Assembly (NCBI GenBank): GCA_026125665.1 | Contig: JAHCKS010000011.1 | Location: forward strand, 1-64,000 | DNA: 64,000 nt | Reading direction: 5' to 3' | Source: Rubrivivax sp. | GTDB lineage: Bacteria > Pseudomonadota > Gammaproteobacteria > Burkholderiales > Burkholderiaceae_C | The notes under the pieces: generated by a model | Databases searched by the model: none | What the model was told of the DNA's origin: nothing | What the model saw: the letters and a program-made list of their open reading frames with translations, nothing else | Made by a program: the position numbers and the translations under genes | In this document: positions 21,167 to 29,847 of the stretch, in pieces | Numbering within the stretch: position 1 is the stretch's first letter | How the letters are laid out: each line of letters begins with the position of its first letter

Positions 21167-23254
21167 TCACGCGCCTTCCTCGACGCGCCCGCTGAGCACG
21201 TCGCCCGCTTCGCCGAGGCCCACCGCGCTGCCGGTGGCCCCGTCGAAGCCGAGTGTCCACAGCACCTCGAGCTGGCGCGCGTCGGCCACGCCTTCGGCCA
21301 GCGCATGCAGGCCGAGGCCGTGAATGAGCGCGACGAGGCTCTCGACGTAGCTGCGCGCCGCCTCGTCGTCGGTGACGCCGAGCAGGTGGCGCGCGTCGAC
21401 CTTCACGTAGTCGATGCCGATCTCCTTCAGCGCCGGCAGCGAGCGCGGCGACGCGCCCGCGTGCTCGACGCCGACCCGCACCCCCAGCCGCCGCCAGGCC
21501 GGCACCGCCTCGCGCAGCGCCGCACCGGTGGCGGCATCGGGCAGGTCGGACCACTCGATCGACAGCCGCGCGGCGTGCGCGCCACCGGCCTTCAGCCGGG
21601 CCAGCAACGCGCGCGCGAAGCCGGGGCTGGCCAACGAACGCGGCGACACGTGCACGCAGCGCGGCTGGGCGTCCTCGGCGATGGCGGCCAGCGCCAGGTT
21701 CACCGCCGAGAGGTCAACCATCGGCATGAGGCGGCTGCGCGCGGCCATCGCCAGCCAGCGCCGCGCGACGAGGAACTCGCCGCCGCGCTCGACCTGCACG
21801 CGCAGCGGGCACTCGAGGTGGATGAGGCGGCCTTGCGCATCGACGACCGGGAAGGCCCCCAGGCGCACGTGCGACTCGTCCAGCGCCGCGGCGAGCAGCT
21901 CGCGCCAGGCGCGTGCGCCGGTCGTGCCGGGCTCGGGGCGGTCCTCGACGACGCAGTCCTCTCCCGCTTCGGCGCGCGCGAGCGCCGAGTCGGCGGCAGC
22001 CAGCGCCGCGCTGGCCGACAGGCCGCGCAGGCCGTCGCAGCCGCCGACCACGACGCGCACGCCGGGCAGGCGCGCCGCCGGGGCCGCGGCCAGCGCCGCC
22101 TGGATGGCCGCAGCCGTCTCGCGAGCCGCGCCCGCAGCCGGCAGCGCGAGCGCGAAGTCCGCACCGGCCAGGCGACCGGCGGCCGCCCCGGGAATGCGCT
22201 CGACGTAGGTGAGCAGCACGTCCGCCACGGCGGCCAGCAGGCGGTCGGCCACCTCGCGGCCATGGCGCTCGTTCAGGCCGGCGAGGTCGGGTATGCGCAC
22301 CAGCAGCAAGGAAGCGGCCGGCAGCCGTGCGTCGGCCAGCAGGTCCGCCAGGCGCGAGACGAAGAAGCCGCGCAGCGGCAGGCCGCTGACAGCGTCGGTC
22401 TGCGCCTGCCGCTGCAGCGCCGCCACCTGCTCGGCCTGCGCCGCCACCTGTTCGCGCAGGCGCCGCACGACGGCGTTCAGCGCGCGGGTCAGCTGGCCCA
22501 GTTCGGGCCAGCGCGGCTCGGGCGCCTCGACGAACTGCAACTGCGCCAGCCCCTGCGCCTGCGCCACGGCGGCCCGAAGCGAACGCTGCCAGCGCCGACC
22601 CAACCAGACCAGGGCCGCCACCACGAGCAACGTCGCTGCGGCGCACGCCAGCGCGACGCCGCGCACGACCTGCCAGGCCAGGCGCTGCAGGTCGGCAGCC
22701 CGTGCCTGCACGAGCACATCGACGCGCAAGGTGGGTGATGGGCCGATCCCGGCCGCCGCGGGCGCGGCTGGCGCCGCCGCGGTGGCTTCGGCGGGCACCG
22801 AAGGCACGTCGGCGCCGCCAGGCCCGGCCGCACCAGACGGCGCGAGCGGCGCGAGCGGCGCGGCTTCTGCCGACGCCACGGGTGCCGGCAACGGAGCCGC
22901 CGCCTCGGCTGCCGTGGGCAGCAGCGCGGCGAACCAGGCCGGCACGTCGCCCGGCGCGGCGGAGGCGGCATCGCGGCGATGCTCCACCAGCGTGGCATGG
23001 GGCGCGCCGCGCAGTGCCAGCAGTTGCAGGTCGCCGCGCGCGAAGCGCGTCGCGAGCCACTGCCGGCGCGAGTCGCCCTCGGCAGGCAGGCGGGCCAGGG
23101 CGGTCGCGCTCGCAGCTGCCTCGGCTCGGTTGCGCTCGGCCCACAGGCGTGCCTGCGCATCACCGGCCAGCCACGCGGCCACTCCCAGTGCAAAAGCGGC
23201 AACCAGCAACCAGACGCCGACCAGCCACAGCACGACGCGCGGAGTCAGGCTCAA
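21167..23254 (-). CDS. LapD-like receptor with degenerate GGDEF and EAL domains
   Basis: This is a 695-residue inner-membrane protein: TM helix at residues 5-28, periplasmic domain, second TM (about 200-220), a HAMP-like linker, GGDEF (about 285-430) and EAL (about 460-690). The GGDEF signature reads AGADF (about residue 365) and the EAL motif reads ECP (about residue 480), so neither cyclase nor phosphodiesterase activity is expected. This architecture matches c-di-GMP receptors of the LapD type, which regulate a periplasmic protease. An Ala/Pro-rich insert of about 55 residues splits the periplasmic domain. No lapG neighbour is present. Confidence 0.85.
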   Translation of the reverse strand: MSLTPRVVLWLVGVWLLVAAFALGVAAWLAGDAQARLWAERNRAEAAASATALARLPAEGDSRRQWLATRFARGDLQLLALRGAPHATLVEHRRDAASAAPGDVPAWFAALLPTAAEAAAPLPAPVASAEAAPLAPLAPSGAAGPGGADVPSVPAEATAAAPAAPAAAGIGPSPTLRVDVLVQARAADLQRLAWQVVRGVALACAAATLLVVAALVWLGRRWQRSLRAAVAQAQGLAQLQFVEAPEPRWPELGQLTRALNAVVRRLREQVAAQAEQVAALQRQAQTDAVSGLPLRGFFVSRLADLLADARLPAASLLLVRIPDLAGLNERHGREVADRLLAAVADVLLTYVERIPGAAAGRLAGADFALALPAAGAARETAAAIQAALAAAPAARLPGVRVVVGGCDGLRGLSASAALAAADSALARAEAGEDCVVEDRPEPGTTGARAWRELLAAALDESHVRLGAFPVVDAQGRLIHLECPLRVQVERGGEFLVARRWLAMAARSRLMPMVDLSAVNLALAAIAEDAQPRCVHVSPRSLASPGFARALLARLKAGGAHAARLSIEWSDLPDAATGAALREAVPAWRRLGVRVGVEHAGASPRSLPALKEIGIDYVKVDARHLLGVTDDEAARSYVESLVALIHGLGLHALAEGVADARQLEVLWTLGFDGATGSAVGLGEAGDVLSGRVEEGA

Positions 23255-23474
23255 GGCACTCCCAGGACACTCCGTTGCGCGCGATTATCATCGCCGCGCC
23301 CGCGCCGCAGGATGGCGTCATGCCCGTGCCGCGCAGACCACGGTGCGCGTCGGCATGTCGGCGGCAACCCTGTCGGCCCAGCCGGCCCGGGCCCCGTTGA
23401 CGACGGTGTTGCCGCCCGGCGGGCGCAGGCCCCCGTCGGCGACCGACTTCCTTCCAACCACGGAGCTTTGACGC

Positions 23475-23783
23475 ATGACCTCACGCCGCCGCTTCATCCA
23501 GATCGTGCCCGTCGCGGGCGCCGCCTTGCTGGGCGCACACACCGCCTCGGCGCAGGCCGACATGGTCAGCGAGAAGGACCCGCAGGCCGTGGCCCTCGGC
23601 TACGTGGCCGACGCCACGAAGGCCGACAAGGCGAAGTTCAAGCAGTACGCGGCCGGCCAGACCTGCTTCAATTGCGCCCTGTACCAGGGCAAGGCCACCG
23701 ATGCCGTCGCCGGCTGCCCGCTCTTCGGCACGAAGAAGGTGGCCGGCAAGGGCTGGTGCTCGGCCTGGGCGAAGAAGGCCTGA
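23475..23783 (+). CDS. High-potential iron-sulfur protein
   Basis: This small periplasmic electron carrier (102 residues) binds one 4Fe-4S cluster through Cys64, Cys67, Cys81 and Cys95 (TCFNCALYQG, AGCPLFG, GWCSAW), the HiPIP pattern. The N-terminus SRRRFIQIVPVAGAALLG is a twin-arginine signal, consistent with export of a folded, cofactor-loaded protein. In purple and related betaproteobacteria HiPIPs donate electrons to reaction centres or terminal oxidases; the partner here is unknown. A clear terminator follows. Confidence 0.95.
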   Translation: MTSRRRFIQIVPVAGAALLGAHTASAQADMVSEKDPQAVALGYVADATKADKAKFKQYAAGQTCFNCALYQGKATDAVAGCPLFGTKKVAGKGWCSAWAKKA

Positions 23784-23831
23784 GAGGGCCGAGCAAGGCC
23801 CCGCCGGACTTCCCGGGGCCTGCAAGAAGAA

Positions 23832-23852
23832 GGGCCCGCAATCGGCGGGCCC
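23832..23852 (+). terminator. Rho-independent terminator after the HiPIP gene
   Basis: GGGCCCGC (23832-23839) pairs perfectly with GCGGGCCC (23845-23852) around a 5-nt loop, followed by a T-rich stretch (TTTCTCTGTT). On the other strand CTTCTTG follows the hairpin, so it may also stop the convergent desaturase transcript. Confidence 0.85.
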
Positions 23853-23902
23853 TTTCTCTGTTGGGCGGCTTCTCGCCGGGCCAGCAGCACCCGGCAACCG
23901 GC

Positions 23903-25126
23903 TCAGGCGTGCGCCGCGCGCAGCTTGAACGAGAACTCCTGCAACGCGGCGATACCGCTCTCCTCGGCGCGACGGCACCAGGCCTGCAGCTCGGCCACCA
24001 GCTGCTCGGCCGACACGTTGGTGCGCGTCCACAGCGAACGCAACTCCTCGCGCATGGCCACGAGCTTGGCCAGCTTGGGGCTGACGTGCAGCACCTGTGC
24101 GAGCTGCGGCTTCAGACGCTTCGGGATCTTGTCCTCGTCGCGGTGCAGCCACTGGCGGGCGGCACGCAGGCTGGCCCAGCTGGCCGGATTCGGCATGCCC
24201 TGCGCCTTCAGGTGCCGCATCTCGGCCACGACGGCGCGTTTCATCTCGGCGGCATAACGCGCCATCACCTCGTAGCGGTTGGCGATCAGCGCCTCCAGCG
24301 TCTGGTTGTCCGCCACCGGCTTCACGGCGCCGAGCGCCAGCCGCGGCGGCGTCTTGCGCACCTTGGCCAGCCCCAGCATCTCGAGGCCGCGGATGTACAT
24401 CCAGCCGATGTCGAACTCGTAGGGCTTCACCGACAGCTTGGCCGACGTGGGATACGTGTGGTGGTTGTTGTGCAGTTCCTCGCCGCCGATGACGATGCCC
24501 CACGGCGAGATGTTCGTCGAGGCGTCGGGCGCCTCGAAGTTGCGGTAGCCCCACCAGTGGCCCAGCCCGTTGATGATGCCGGCCGCGGTGACCGGGATCC
24601 ACGCCATCTGCACCGCCCACACGGCGGCACCGGCGGCGCCGAACAGCACGAGGTCGAGGATGAGCGCCAGCCCCACGCCCTGCCACGTGTAGCGGCTGTA
24701 GACGTGGCGCTCGAGCCAGTCGTCGGGCGTGTTGTGGCCGTACTTGGCGAGCGTCGCGGCCACCTTGGCTTCGGCGCGGTACAGCTCGCTGCCCTGCAGC
24801 AGCACGGTGCGGATGCCGCGCGTCACCGGGCTGTGCGGGTCGTCCTCGGTCTCGCACTTGGCGTGGTGCTTGCGGTGGATGGCCACCCACTCCTTCGTGA
24901 CCATGCCGGTGAACAGCCACAGCCACAGGCGGAAGAAGTGCGAGGGCAGCGCGTGCAGCTCGAGCGCCCGGTGCGCCTGCGCACGGTGCAGGAAGATCGT
25001 GACCGAGGCGATCGTCACGTGCGTCGTCGCCAGCGTGAAGAGCACGATGCCCCACCACGGCCAATCGACGAGGCCGTTGGCGAGCCAGTCCACGAGAGCG
25101 TCGGCAGCGAGCCAGAGTTGTTCCAT
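23903..25126 (-). CDS. Acyl-CoA delta-9 type fatty acid desaturase
   Basis: This membrane di-iron desaturase inserts a cis double bond into acyl chains. The His boxes are HRAQAH (47-52), HRKHH (84-88) and HNNHH (near 221-225), plus GHWWGYRN. Four hydrophobic helices surround them. The desaturase fold ends around residue 265; the remaining 140 residues are a charged, helical extension that I cannot assign. The coding region is preceded by a hairpin and a TAGAAT -10 box, so expression may respond to temperature or membrane state. Confidence 0.93.
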   Translation of the reverse strand: MEQLWLAADALVDWLANGLVDWPWWGIVLFTLATTHVTIASVTIFLHRAQAHRALELHALPSHFFRLWLWLFTGMVTKEWVAIHRKHHAKCETEDDPHSPVTRGIRTVLLQGSELYRAEAKVAATLAKYGHNTPDDWLERHVYSRYTWQGVGLALILDLVLFGAAGAAVWAVQMAWIPVTAAGIINGLGHWWGYRNFEAPDASTNISPWGIVIGGEELHNNHHTYPTSAKLSVKPYEFDIGWMYIRGLEMLGLAKVRKTPPRLALGAVKPVADNQTLEALIANRYEVMARYAAEMKRAVVAEMRHLKAQGMPNPASWASLRAARQWLHRDEDKIPKRLKPQLAQVLHVSPKLAKLVAMREELRSLWTRTNVSAEQLVAELQAWCRRAEESGIAALQEFSFKLRAAHA

Positions 25127-25132
25127 CGAGTT

Positions 25133-25149
25133 CCGATCCGCAGGATCGG
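25133..25149 (-). promoter_or_regulatory. Hairpin in the desaturase 5' leader
   Basis: CCGATCC (25133-25139) and GGATCGG (25143-25149) form a perfect 7-bp stem with a 3-nt loop, ending 6 nt before the desaturase start codon, where a ribosome binding site would lie. A second GGATCC-containing palindrome (25161-25168) lies just upstream and could pair alternatively. A thermosensor role is only a hypothesis. Confidence 0.4.
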
Positions 25150-25171
25150 CAGTTGAGAATCGGATCCGGCA

Positions 25172-25177
25172 ATTCTA
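25172..25177 (-). promoter_or_regulatory. Candidate desaturase -10 box
   Basis: On the minus strand TAGAAT lies about 46 nt upstream of the desaturase ATG, leaving a leader of about 40 nt that contains the hairpin at 25133-25149. No clear -35 is visible. Confidence 0.45.
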
Positions 25178-25232
25178 CCGGCGCGCCTGACACGGCCATT
25201 GCGGCTGATCCGGAGAGGAACGAGGCAAAACG

Positions 25233-25250
25233 CCCCCGATTTGCCGGGGG
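25233..25250 (-). terminator. Rho-independent terminator after the RsmB-type gene
   Basis: CCCCCG (25233-25238) pairs with CGGGGG (25245-25250); on the minus strand it is followed by CGTTTTGCC. It lies about 50 nt after the stop of the methyltransferase gene. Confidence 0.7.
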
Positions 25251-25301
25251 TCAAGGTCCTCGCCGCTGCCGCCCTGCCCGCGGTCTTGGGGTCCGGCGGC
25301 C

Positions 25302-26576
25302 TCAGTCGCGCCGGCGCCAGGCCGCGGCGAAGAAGCCGTCGGTGCCATGCCGATGCGGCCACAGGCGCAGCCAGGGACCGGCCACCAGCTCGTCGGCCTT
25401 CGGCACCTGCGCCTGGCGCAGCAACTCGGCCGCCGCGAGCGGCTCGAAGTCGCGGGCCATCTCGGCGTCGAAGCCTTGCACGACCTCTTCGTTCTCGGCC
25501 GCCAGCAGGCTGCAGGTGGCATAGACGAGTCGGCCACCGGGCTTCAGCAGGCGCGCCGCGCCGGCGAGGATGGCGCGCTGCCTGCCCTGCAGTTCGGCCA
25601 CCGCCTTCGGCGACTGCCGCCACTTGAGGTCGGGGTTGCGGCGCAGCGTCCCCAGCCCCGAGCACGGCGCATCGACGAGCACGCGGTCGATCTTGCCGGC
25701 CAGCCGCTTGACGCGCTCGTCGCGCTCGTGCGCGATCTGCGCCGGATGCACGTTGGCCAGGCCGCTGCGCGCCAGGCGCGGCTTCAGCTCGGCCAGCCGG
25801 TGACCCGACGTGTCGAAGGCGTACAGGCGCCCGGTGTTGCGCATCGACGCGCCGAGCGCCAGCGTCTTGCCGCCGGCGCCGGCGCAGAAGTCCACCACCA
25901 TCTCGCCGCGCCTGGCGTCGGTGAGCAACGCCAGCAGCTGGCTGCCCTCGTCCTGGACTTCGACGCGGCCGTCGAGGAAGGGCGCCGCCTTGTTCAGCGC
26001 CGGCTTGCCCTCGACCCGCAGGCCCCACGGTGAATAGGGCGTCGGCGCCGCGGAGATGCCCGCTTCGGCCAGTGCCGCCCGGGCTTCGTCGCGCTTGCAC
26101 TTCAGCACGTTGACCCGCAGGTCCAGCGACGCCGGCTGGCCGAGCGCCTCGACGAGCGGCCAGAACTCGCCGGCGCACGCCTGCCCCAGCGACTCGCGCA
26201 GCGCGGCGGCCAGCCAGTCCGGAAGGTTGTGGCGCAGCTTCTCTGGCAGGGCGGTGCGATCGATCTTCGTCACTTCGTCGAGCCAGGCCTGCTCGCGCGG
26301 CCCGATCGCCCCGCGCAGGAACTGCGGGGTCCCCTGCCACGCCAGCATGGCGAGGCGGCGCTCGAGTGCGCCGCTGCCGCTTTGGGCCAGGTGCTGGAAC
26401 AGCAGCCGCTGCCGCAGCAAGGTGTAAGTCGTCTCGGCCAGCGTGTGGCGCTCCCGCGCGCCGAGCGCCCGATGCCGGCGGAAGAACGCCGACAGCACCG
26501 CGTCGGCCGGCTGGTCGAGCTTCAGCACCGCGCGCAGCAGCTCGGTGGCCAGGTCGAGCAGCGCGCCCGGATGCAT
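25302..26576 (-). CDS. RsmB/NOP family RNA 5-methylcytosine methyltransferase
   Basis: This 424-residue enzyme probably methylates a cytosine in 16S rRNA (RsmB-like, C967). The N-terminal NusB-like helical region is followed by a Rossmann methyltransferase with VDFCAGAGGKTLAL (SAM binding), VDAPCSGLGTLRRNP (Cys near residue 307) and VYATCSLL (catalytic Cys near residue 354), the two-cysteine pattern of m5C enzymes. It is 18 nt downstream of purN. The exact target RNA cannot be proved from sequence. Confidence 0.9.
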   Translation of the reverse strand: MHPGALLDLATELLRAVLKLDQPADAVLSAFFRRHRALGARERHTLAETTYTLLRQRLLFQHLAQSGSGALERRLAMLAWQGTPQFLRGAIGPREQAWLDEVTKIDRTALPEKLRHNLPDWLAAALRESLGQACAGEFWPLVEALGQPASLDLRVNVLKCKRDEARAALAEAGISAAPTPYSPWGLRVEGKPALNKAAPFLDGRVEVQDEGSQLLALLTDARRGEMVVDFCAGAGGKTLALGASMRNTGRLYAFDTSGHRLAELKPRLARSGLANVHPAQIAHERDERVKRLAGKIDRVLVDAPCSGLGTLRRNPDLKWRQSPKAVAELQGRQRAILAGAARLLKPGGRLVYATCSLLAAENEEVVQGFDAEMARDFEPLAAAELLRQAQVPKADELVAGPWLRLWPHRHGTDGFFAAAWRRRD

Positions 26577-26594
26577 GACGGCTCGCGTGTCGGG

Positions 26595-27221
26595 TCAGGC
26601 GAGCAGCTGCGACGCGCCGCGCTTGTGGCGCACCAGCGCACCTTCGCGCTGCAGCTCGTCGTCGACGAACCAGCGCACGGCCAGCGGGTAGATGACGTGC
26701 TCGCTTGCCAGCACGCGCGCGGCCAGCGTCGCCTCGTCGTCGCCGGCGCGAACCGGCACGACGCTTTGCATCACGATCGGCCCGTGGTCGAGCTCGGGTG
26801 TCACGAAGTGCACGGTGGCACCGGTCACCTTGCAGCCGGCCTCCAGGGCACGCCGATGCGTGTGCAGGCCCGGGAACGCCGGCAGCAGCGACGGGTGGAT
26901 GTTCATCATCCGCCCTTCGTAGCGGCGCACGAGGTCGGCACCCAGGATGCGCATGAAGCCGGCCAGCAGCACGAGGTGCGGCGAATGGCGGTCGATCGCC
27001 GCGGCCAGCGCGTGGTCGAACTCGGCGCGCCCGGCATGGGCCCGATGGTCGACCACGGCGGTGGCGATGCCCCGCTGCGCGGCCCAGGCCAGCCCCGCCG
27101 CGTCGGGCCGGTTGGCGATGACGGCGGCGACGCGCGCAGGCCACTGCTCGGCCGCGCAGTGCTCGACGATGGCCTGCATGTTGGAGCCGCGGCCCGAGAT
27201 CAGCACGACGATTGACTTCAC
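26595..27221 (-). CDS. purN: Phosphoribosylglycinamide formyltransferase
   Basis: PurN transfers a formyl group from 10-formyl-THF to GAR in purine synthesis. The 208-residue protein has the N-terminal ISGRGSNMQAI, the catalytic block MMNIHPSLLPAFPGLHTH and VHFVTPELDHGPIV, with the Asn, His and Asp of the active site. Start: GTG at 27221, giving MKSIVVLISG; no in-frame ATG fits better, and a TACACT box ends 6 nt upstream, so the mRNA may be leaderless. Confidence 0.95.
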   Translation of the reverse strand: MKSIVVLISGRGSNMQAIVEHCAAEQWPARVAAVIANRPDAAGLAWAAQRGIATAVVDHRAHAGRAEFDHALAAAIDRHSPHLVLLAGFMRILGADLVRRYEGRMMNIHPSLLPAFPGLHTHRRALEAGCKVTGATVHFVTPELDHGPIVMQSVVPVRAGDDEATLAARVLASEHVIYPLAVRWFVDDELQREGALVRHKRGASQLLA

Positions 27222-27227
27222 GCAAGC

Positions 27228-27233
27228 AGTGTA
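27228..27233 (-). promoter_or_regulatory. -10 box placed for leaderless purN transcription
   Basis: On the minus strand TACACT ends 6 nt before the GTG start codon of purN, with no ribosome binding site between them. Confidence 0.45.
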
Positions 27234-27291
27234 GCCAGCGCGCCTGGACAGAATCGCGGCGCTGGCGTGGCCGGCGAACGCGACACGCACG

Positions 27292-28551
27292 ATGCATCCG
27301 ATCGCTCGACGCACCTTCGGCCTGCTTGCGCTGGGGGCATCGGGCCTGTTCGGCCTGCTGGCGCTGCTGCTGCTGGCCATGCTCGTGGTGTATCCGACCG
27401 AGTACGTTCGCCGCACGACGCTGTGGCTGGAGTCCGACGTCGACGACCGCTTCCGCTTCCCGGCGCGCGAGGTGGCCGCGCGGGCCGGCGCGCGCGAGCT
27501 GCCGGCCGACCCGCAGACGGCGCGCGTCCGGGCGGCCTTCGCCGCGGCCAGACCCGGCGTGGACCTCGATGCGTGGATGGCACGGCAGCACACGATGGGC
27601 CTGGTGGCGCTGCAGCACGGGCGCGTGCTCTTCGAGGGCTACTACAACGGCCACCGGCGCGACGAGCGCGCAACCTCGTTCTCCGCCGGCAAGTCGGTGC
27701 TCTCGACTCTCGTCGTCGCCGCGGCCGACGACGGCCTGCTCGACCTCGACGAGCCGGTGACGAAGCGCCTGCCGGAGCTGCGCGGGCGCGATCCGCGCTT
27801 CGAGCGATTCACTCTGCGCCACCTGCTCGGCATGCGCACGGGCATCCGCTACCGCGAGACCGGGCTGCCGAGCGGCGACGATGCAAAGACCTACTACTGG
27901 CCCGACCTGCGCGCGCTCGCGCTCGAGCACACCCGGATCGCCAGCGAGCCGGGCCCGGACTGGCTCTACAGCAACTACCACCCGCTGCTGGTGGGGCTGG
28001 CGCTCGAACGCGCCACTGGCATGCCGGTGGCGAAGTATCTCGAGCGGCGCCTGTGGCAGCCGGCCGGCATGGCGGCCGGCGCGAGCTGGAGCCTGGACAG
28101 CGAGGCGAGCGGCTTCGAGAAGATGGAAAGCGGCGTCAACGCGCGCACGCTCGACTTCGCGCGCCTCGGTCAGCTGATGCTCGACCGCGGCGTGGCCACC
28201 GACGGCCAGCGCGTGCTGAGCGAACGCTCGGTGCAGTGGCTCACCCACCCCGACGGCGCGGCCAGGCTCGACCATCGCCTGCCGGGGCAGTACTACCAGC
28301 TCTTCTGGTGGGGCCGGCGCGACTTACAGCAAGGCGGCCACGACTTCTACGCGCACGGCAAGTACGGCCAGTTCATCTACGTCTCGCCCCCGAACGGCGT
28401 CGTCATTGCGCGCAACGGGCGCCTTTACGGCGTGCCGGCGGCGGAGTGGATCGAGCTCTTCGGGCGCATGGCGAGCGAGCTCGGTCGCGCCGCCCCGCCT
28501 GCGGCCCGGCCGCCGCCGATCGCCCCGGCTGCGAGCAGGCCCGCCTCGTAG
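27292..28551 (+). CDS. Membrane-anchored serine hydrolase (beta-lactamase class C fold)
   Basis: This 419-residue protein starts with a signal-anchor helix (LLALGASGLFGLLALLLLAM) and has a periplasmic class C/EstB-like domain. The catalytic SxxK is Ser131-Lys134 (FSAGKS), the YxN is Tyr226 (YSNYH), and HGKYG near residue 357 is the third motif. Such proteins are esterases or peptidases as often as beta-lactamases; the substrate is unknown. A Pro/Ala tail of about 20 residues ends the protein. Confidence 0.88.
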   Translation: MHPIARRTFGLLALGASGLFGLLALLLLAMLVVYPTEYVRRTTLWLESDVDDRFRFPAREVAARAGARELPADPQTARVRAAFAAARPGVDLDAWMARQHTMGLVALQHGRVLFEGYYNGHRRDERATSFSAGKSVLSTLVVAAADDGLLDLDEPVTKRLPELRGRDPRFERFTLRHLLGMRTGIRYRETGLPSGDDAKTYYWPDLRALALEHTRIASEPGPDWLYSNYHPLLVGLALERATGMPVAKYLERRLWQPAGMAAGASWSLDSEASGFEKMESGVNARTLDFARLGQLMLDRGVATDGQRVLSERSVQWLTHPDGAARLDHRLPGQYYQLFWWGRRDLQQGGHDFYAHGKYGQFIYVSPPNGVVIARNGRLYGVPAAEWIELFGRMASELGRAAPPAARPPPIAPAASRPAS

Positions 28552-28554
28552 AAT
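28549..28554 (+). promoter_or_regulatory. -10 box directly upstream of trpS
   Basis: TAGAAT lies 9 nt before the trpS ATG and overlaps the last codon and stop of the serine hydrolase gene. Transcription starting 6-9 nt downstream would give a leaderless or nearly leaderless mRNA. Confidence 0.45.
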
Positions 28555-28563
28555 CGCGCCCCC

Positions 28564-29772
28564 ATGCGAACCCGCGTCCTCTCCGGCATGCGCCCCACCG
28601 GCAGCATGCACCTCGGCCACTACCTCGGCGCGCTGAAGAACTGGGTGCGCCTGCAGGACGAGCACGAGTGCTTCTTCTTCGTCGCCGACTGGCACGCGCT
28701 GACCACGCACTACGACGAACGCGAGATCATCGGCCAGAGCGTCTACGAGATGGTGATCGACTGGCTCGCCGCGGGCCTCGACCCCGAGCGCAGTACCATC
28801 TTCCTGCAAAGCCGCCTGCCCGAACACGCCGAGCTCTTCACGCTGCTGGCCATGGGCACGCCGCTCGGCTGGCTCGAGCGCGTGCCGACCTACAAGGACC
28901 AGATGGAGAAGCTGAAGGACCGCGACCTCGCGACCTACGGCTTCCTCGGCTACCCGCTGCTGCAGGCGGCCGACATCCTCATCTACAAGGCCACCTACGT
29001 GCCGGTGGGCGAGGACCAGGCGAGCCACGTCGAGCTCACGCGCGAGGTGGCGCGCCGCTTCAACCACCTCTACGGCCGTGGCGCCGGCTTCGAGGACCAC
29101 GTGGCCGCCGCGCTCGAGAAGCTCTCGAAGGACGACCAGCGTTACTACGAGCGCCAGCGCAAGGCCTTCGGCGAGACCGGCTCGCACGAGGCGTGGGCCA
29201 AGGGCGAGGCGCTGGTGCGACGCAACGCCGCGGCGATCGCCGGCTGGACCGACACCGAGACCGAGCTCCTGCTCGGCCACCTGAAGGGCAGCGGCCGCAG
29301 CGTGCTCGTCGAGCCGCAGGCCTTGCACACCGAGGTGCTGCGCCTGCCCGGCCTGGACGGCGCGAAGATGAGCAAGAGCTACGGCAACGCCATCCTGATG
29401 CGCGACGACGCAGAGACGGTGACGAAGAAGATCCGCGGCATGGCCACCGACCCCGCCCGCGTGCGCCGCACCGACCCCGGCGACCCGGCCAAGTGCCCGG
29501 TGTGGGATTTCCACGTCGCCTACAGCGACGAGGCGACGAAGGACTGGGTGGTCAAGGGCTGCAAGAGCGCGGGCATCGGCTGCCTGGACTGCAAGCAGCC
29601 GGTGATCGACGCCGTCGTCGCGCAGCAGAAGCCGTGGCGCGAGCGGGCCGCGGCGCTGATGGCCGAGCCGAAGAAGGTGCACTGGATCGTCGAGACCGGC
29701 ACCGAGCGCGCCCGCACGGTGGCGCGCCAGACGATGAAGGACGTGCGGGCAGCAATGGGGCTCGACTACTGA
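28564..29772 (+). CDS. trpS: Tryptophanyl-tRNA synthetase
   Basis: This class I synthetase charges tRNA-Trp. HLGH (residues 16-19) and KMSKS (268-272) are the two ATP-binding signatures, and GYPLLQAADILIYKA is typical. At 402 residues it is about 65 longer than the E. coli enzyme; an insertion between about residues 170 and 245 (from EDHVAAALEKLSKDD onward) accounts for this and is usual in Burkholderiales. The C-terminal part carries GCLDCKQP. Confidence 0.96.
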   Translation: MRTRVLSGMRPTGSMHLGHYLGALKNWVRLQDEHECFFFVADWHALTTHYDEREIIGQSVYEMVIDWLAAGLDPERSTIFLQSRLPEHAELFTLLAMGTPLGWLERVPTYKDQMEKLKDRDLATYGFLGYPLLQAADILIYKATYVPVGEDQASHVELTREVARRFNHLYGRGAGFEDHVAAALEKLSKDDQRYYERQRKAFGETGSHEAWAKGEALVRRNAAAIAGWTDTETELLLGHLKGSGRSVLVEPQALHTEVLRLPGLDGAKMSKSYGNAILMRDDAETVTKKIRGMATDPARVRRTDPGDPAKCPVWDFHVAYSDEATKDWVVKGCKSAGIGCLDCKQPVIDAVVAQQKPWRERAAALMAEPKKVHWIVETGTERARTVARQTMKDVRAAMGLDY

Positions 29773-29847
29773 GGGCGCGCACTGTGCCGTGACGCAGGCA
29801 CTCGGCGCCGGATGGTTCGCATGCGCGCGCCTCGGGCGCAGGGGCGC

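Noticed and set aside
24000-24330. Idea that the desaturase tail is a transposase fragment
   Set aside because: A few Trp/Arg-rich segments recalled ISL3-type transposases, but no catalytic motif is present and the frame is continuous with the desaturase.
27292-28551. Calling the serine hydrolase a beta-lactamase resistance gene
   Set aside because: The SxxK/YxN/HGK set is shared with esterases and peptidases; the protein is a single-helix membrane-anchored protein with no resistance context.
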